64,000 nucleotides of DNA from Pseudoalteromonas luteoviolacea NCIMB 1944 (lineage in GTDB: Bacteria > Pseudomonadota > Gammaproteobacteria > Enterobacterales > Alteromonadaceae), in NCBI RefSeq assembly GCF_001625565.1, contig NZ_AUXS01000036.1:1-64000 (forward strand). Direction: 5' to 3'. The position numbers and the translations under genes are program-made. This document shows positions 62,347-64,000 of the stretch, piece by piece; position 1 is the first letter of the stretch, and the number at the start of each line of letters is the position of its first letter. The notes under the pieces were generated by a model. The model was not told where the DNA came from. It was given only the letters and a program-made list of their open reading frames with translations, and did no database searches.

Positions 62347-64000
62347 ATGAACCTAAGAGCACTTATTCGAATATTAACGGCAGTATTGCTGACTATATTG
62401 GTTAGCAGCTGTGGTGGTGGAAATGACAGCAAGCCACTTCAACAGAGTGGTAATAACAATACCGCTCAGCCAGATAACCAAGCCAACTCTGGGGTGCCAG
62501 CTAATTATTCAAACGCCCCTGTGGTCATCGATTTTTCCTATCAACCACGATTTAGGCACGCCCGATTGCAAGAAACCCAAATTGTTGATGAATTGATGAT
62601 CAATGGTACAGGAGACTTAACTCATCCCGAAGGCACTATAACAGAGCGGGGAAACATCACAGTTGCAGTAGGTAATATCGAAGATCCAGATGGTATTGGT
62701 CGTGTTTTGTTAGGCTTTGGTGAAAATGCTGAGCAAGCGATAGTGCTCTGTGATGAAAATTGCGCATCTCCTTTTTCCTTCACCCAAACAGGGGTTAATC
62801 CGTTTAACTTCGGCCAACAAAGAGGGAGTATTAATCTTCAAGTGTGGGTCGAAGACTTGAATGGGAATCTGAGCATAGTTGCGATTAAACAAGTTAATTG
62901 GCAGCCAAGATCTATCGTGGTTGAGCCGATACAAAGGGGAGAGGACGGGACGGCTCAGGTAAGTTGGCAAGCTTTAGATAATGCACTGAGGTACAACGCC
63001 TATTTGTCAGAGACACCGATAGAAAATTTAAATGAAATCAGAACACTACCGGAAGGAAGTCGCTTTATAGCACTGTCAAATACCAGTCAGACCTTTACAG
63101 GTTTAGATCCTAAAAAACACTACTTTGCGCTTATCACAGGCATTGATGGCAGTGGTGAAAGTGCCTTTAGTGAATCAATTTTATTACCTGCTACAGAGTT
63201 AACTCCACCAATTGCCAACGATGATACCTTTTCAGGTCTACAATTTGAGTCTATTTTAGGTAATGTTTTAAGCAATGATAGAGACCTAGGTTTTGGTCCT
63301 TTGCAAGTTTCAACTAGTCTTGTCACTCCCCCTCAAAACGGTACTGTCAGCATGTCCGACAATGGGACGTTTACTTATGTCCCAACAAATAGTTTTTTTG
63401 GTACCGATAGCTTTGAATATCAAGTACAAAATGCTCAAGGAGCAACGGCACAGGCCACAGTAACTCTTGATATCGAGGCTGTTCAAATATCCATCCTGAC
63501 GCTTAACAATACGTATAAAGTCGAGAAAAATACCGAGTTATCAGTCGCCAATAGAGGGGTGTTGGTTAACGATATACATTTGGGTGAACAAGAGCTACTG
63601 GTGGATACTCAGCCCGAACGTGGTGTTAATAATGGCACGCTGGTGCTGAATTCAGATGGGACCTTTGTATATACGCCAAATGCTGAATTCGTTGGAGAAG
63701 ACTCATTTACGTACAACGTGCGAAGTAACGATGGTGAGGTTCAGACTGCGGAAGTAACCATTATTGTTGAAGAGGAAGTTACTAATCAGCCTCCTGTGGC
63801 TGTCAATGATCTATTTGAAACCAGCGAAGACTTTATTCTGTCAGTTGCGGCGCCTGGGGTGTTAGAGAATGACTCTGATGAGGTACTAAGCGGTATTTCA
63901 CTCGGTATTGAAAGTGCGACGAGTAACGGCACTCTGGAATTAACAGAAGAAGGTGGGTTTAGGTATATTCCAAATGCAAACTTTGCCGGGCAAGATGTCT
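62347..64000 (+). CDS. Lipoprotein with tandem Ig-like (tandem-95) repeats, partial
   Basis: The gene runs off the window end; 551 residues are visible. AGGAGA lies 6 nt before the ATG. The signal peptide ends in a lipobox (LVSSC). An Fn3-like domain (about 195-282) is followed by repeated Ig/cadherin-like units of about 95 residues, starting near 288, 378 and 480, each with the pattern 'N.DD.F......NVL.ND.D' and 'G.DSF.Y.V..' (for example IANDDTFSGLQF, GEDSFTYNVRSNDGE). Such repeats build stiff extracellular fibres. It is the third gene of the TPR-barrel/FecR operon and is probably the exported adhesin or matrix component. Confidence 0.85.
   Translation, partial: MNLRALIRILTAVLLTILVSSCGGGNDSKPLQQSGNNNTAQPDNQANSGVPANYSNAPVVIDFSYQPRFRHARLQETQIVDELMINGTGDLTHPEGTITERGNITVAVGNIEDPDGIGRVLLGFGENAEQAIVLCDENCASPFSFTQTGVNPFNFGQQRGSINLQVWVEDLNGNLSIVAIKQVNWQPRSIVVEPIQRGEDGTAQVSWQALDNALRYNAYLSETPIENLNEIRTLPEGSRFIALSNTSQTFTGLDPKKHYFALITGIDGSGESAFSESILLPATELTPPIANDDTFSGLQFESILGNVLSNDRDLGFGPLQVSTSLVTPPQNGTVSMSDNGTFTYVPTNSFFGTDSFEYQVQNAQGATAQATVTLDIEAVQISILTLNNTYKVEKNTELSVANRGVLVNDIHLGEQELLVDTQPERGVNNGTLVLNSDGTFVYTPNAEFVGEDSFTYNVRSNDGEVQTAEVTIIVEEEVTNQPPVAVNDLFETSEDFILSVAAPGVLENDSDEVLSGISLGIESATSNGTLELTEEGGFRYIPNANFAGQDV

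Noticed and set aside
1..64000. tRNA or rRNA genes, insertion sequences, prophage
   Set aside because: No tRNA-like cloverleaf, rRNA segment, transposase or integrase could be recognised by eye; short RNA genes could still be missed.

Overview
The window reads as chromosomal DNA of a marine gammaproteobacterium of the Alteromonadales, most likely Pseudoalteromonas or a close relative. The pointers are a moderately AT-rich genome, a complete cytochrome bo operon (cyoABCDE) followed by an SCO-type gene, divergent etfBA and ETF-ubiquinone oxidoreductase genes sharing TTGACG/CGTCAA palindromes, astB, a large TonB-dependent receptor, and many secreted or surface proteins of the kind found in marine degraders. 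The genus is inference. I see no rRNA, tRNA, insertion sequence, prophage or CRISPR array.

Layout. 1-480: intergenic tandem repeat of about 143 bp. 0.5-4.3 kb: poorly characterised accessory genes (a VOC protein, a decayed stretch, a CheD-like protein with an unknown partner, a membrane-anchored coiled-coil protein). 4.5-6.0 kb: secreted M17 aminopeptidase. 6.2-13.4 kb: MacAB-like export operon (permease, ATPase, adaptor) divergent from an OmpR-type regulator and histidine kinase. 13.5-19.7 kb: a berberine-bridge-type flavoenzyme, a GGCT-fold protein, a lipoprotein, a membrane-embedded AraC regulator divergent from a secreted NTF2-like protein with a chitin-binding module, and a cytochrome b561. 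19.7-27.6 kb: small-molecule metabolism and housekeeping (class V aminotransferase with LysR regulator, azoreductase, ASCH/HAD pair, CheY, alpha/beta hydrolase, two Rid proteins, GNAT, thioesterase). 27.7-31.2 kb: electron-transfer flavoprotein system. 31.2-33.2 kb: AraC regulator translationally coupled to a degenerate GGDEF protein.

33.4-44.4 kb is a run of surface and secreted functions: TonB receptor and metallophosphoesterase, a tectonin-like protein, an unknown secreted protein, a glycosyltransferase, and then the most unusual item of the window: a secreted seven-repeat (propeller-like) protein that carries a cohesin-like fold and a C-terminal type I dockerin, followed directly by a small membrane-anchored cohesin protein. 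This looks like a two-gene, non-cellulosomal cohesin-dockerin assembly system.

44.8-50.6 kb: cytochrome bo quinol oxidase, heme O synthase, SCO protein. 50.8-56.1 kb: conserved proteins including a dihydroorotate dehydrogenase with an unusual catalytic Cys, a Fur-boxed unknown gene, dCMP deaminase and astB. 56.3-59.5 kb: operon of DUF350 protein, an unknown membrane protein and a membrane-fused spermidine synthase-like enzyme. 59.8-64.0 kb: operon of a TPR/beta-barrel protein, a FecR-domain protein and a lipoprotein with tandem-95/Ig-like repeats that runs off the window end, probably a surface adhesin or matrix system.
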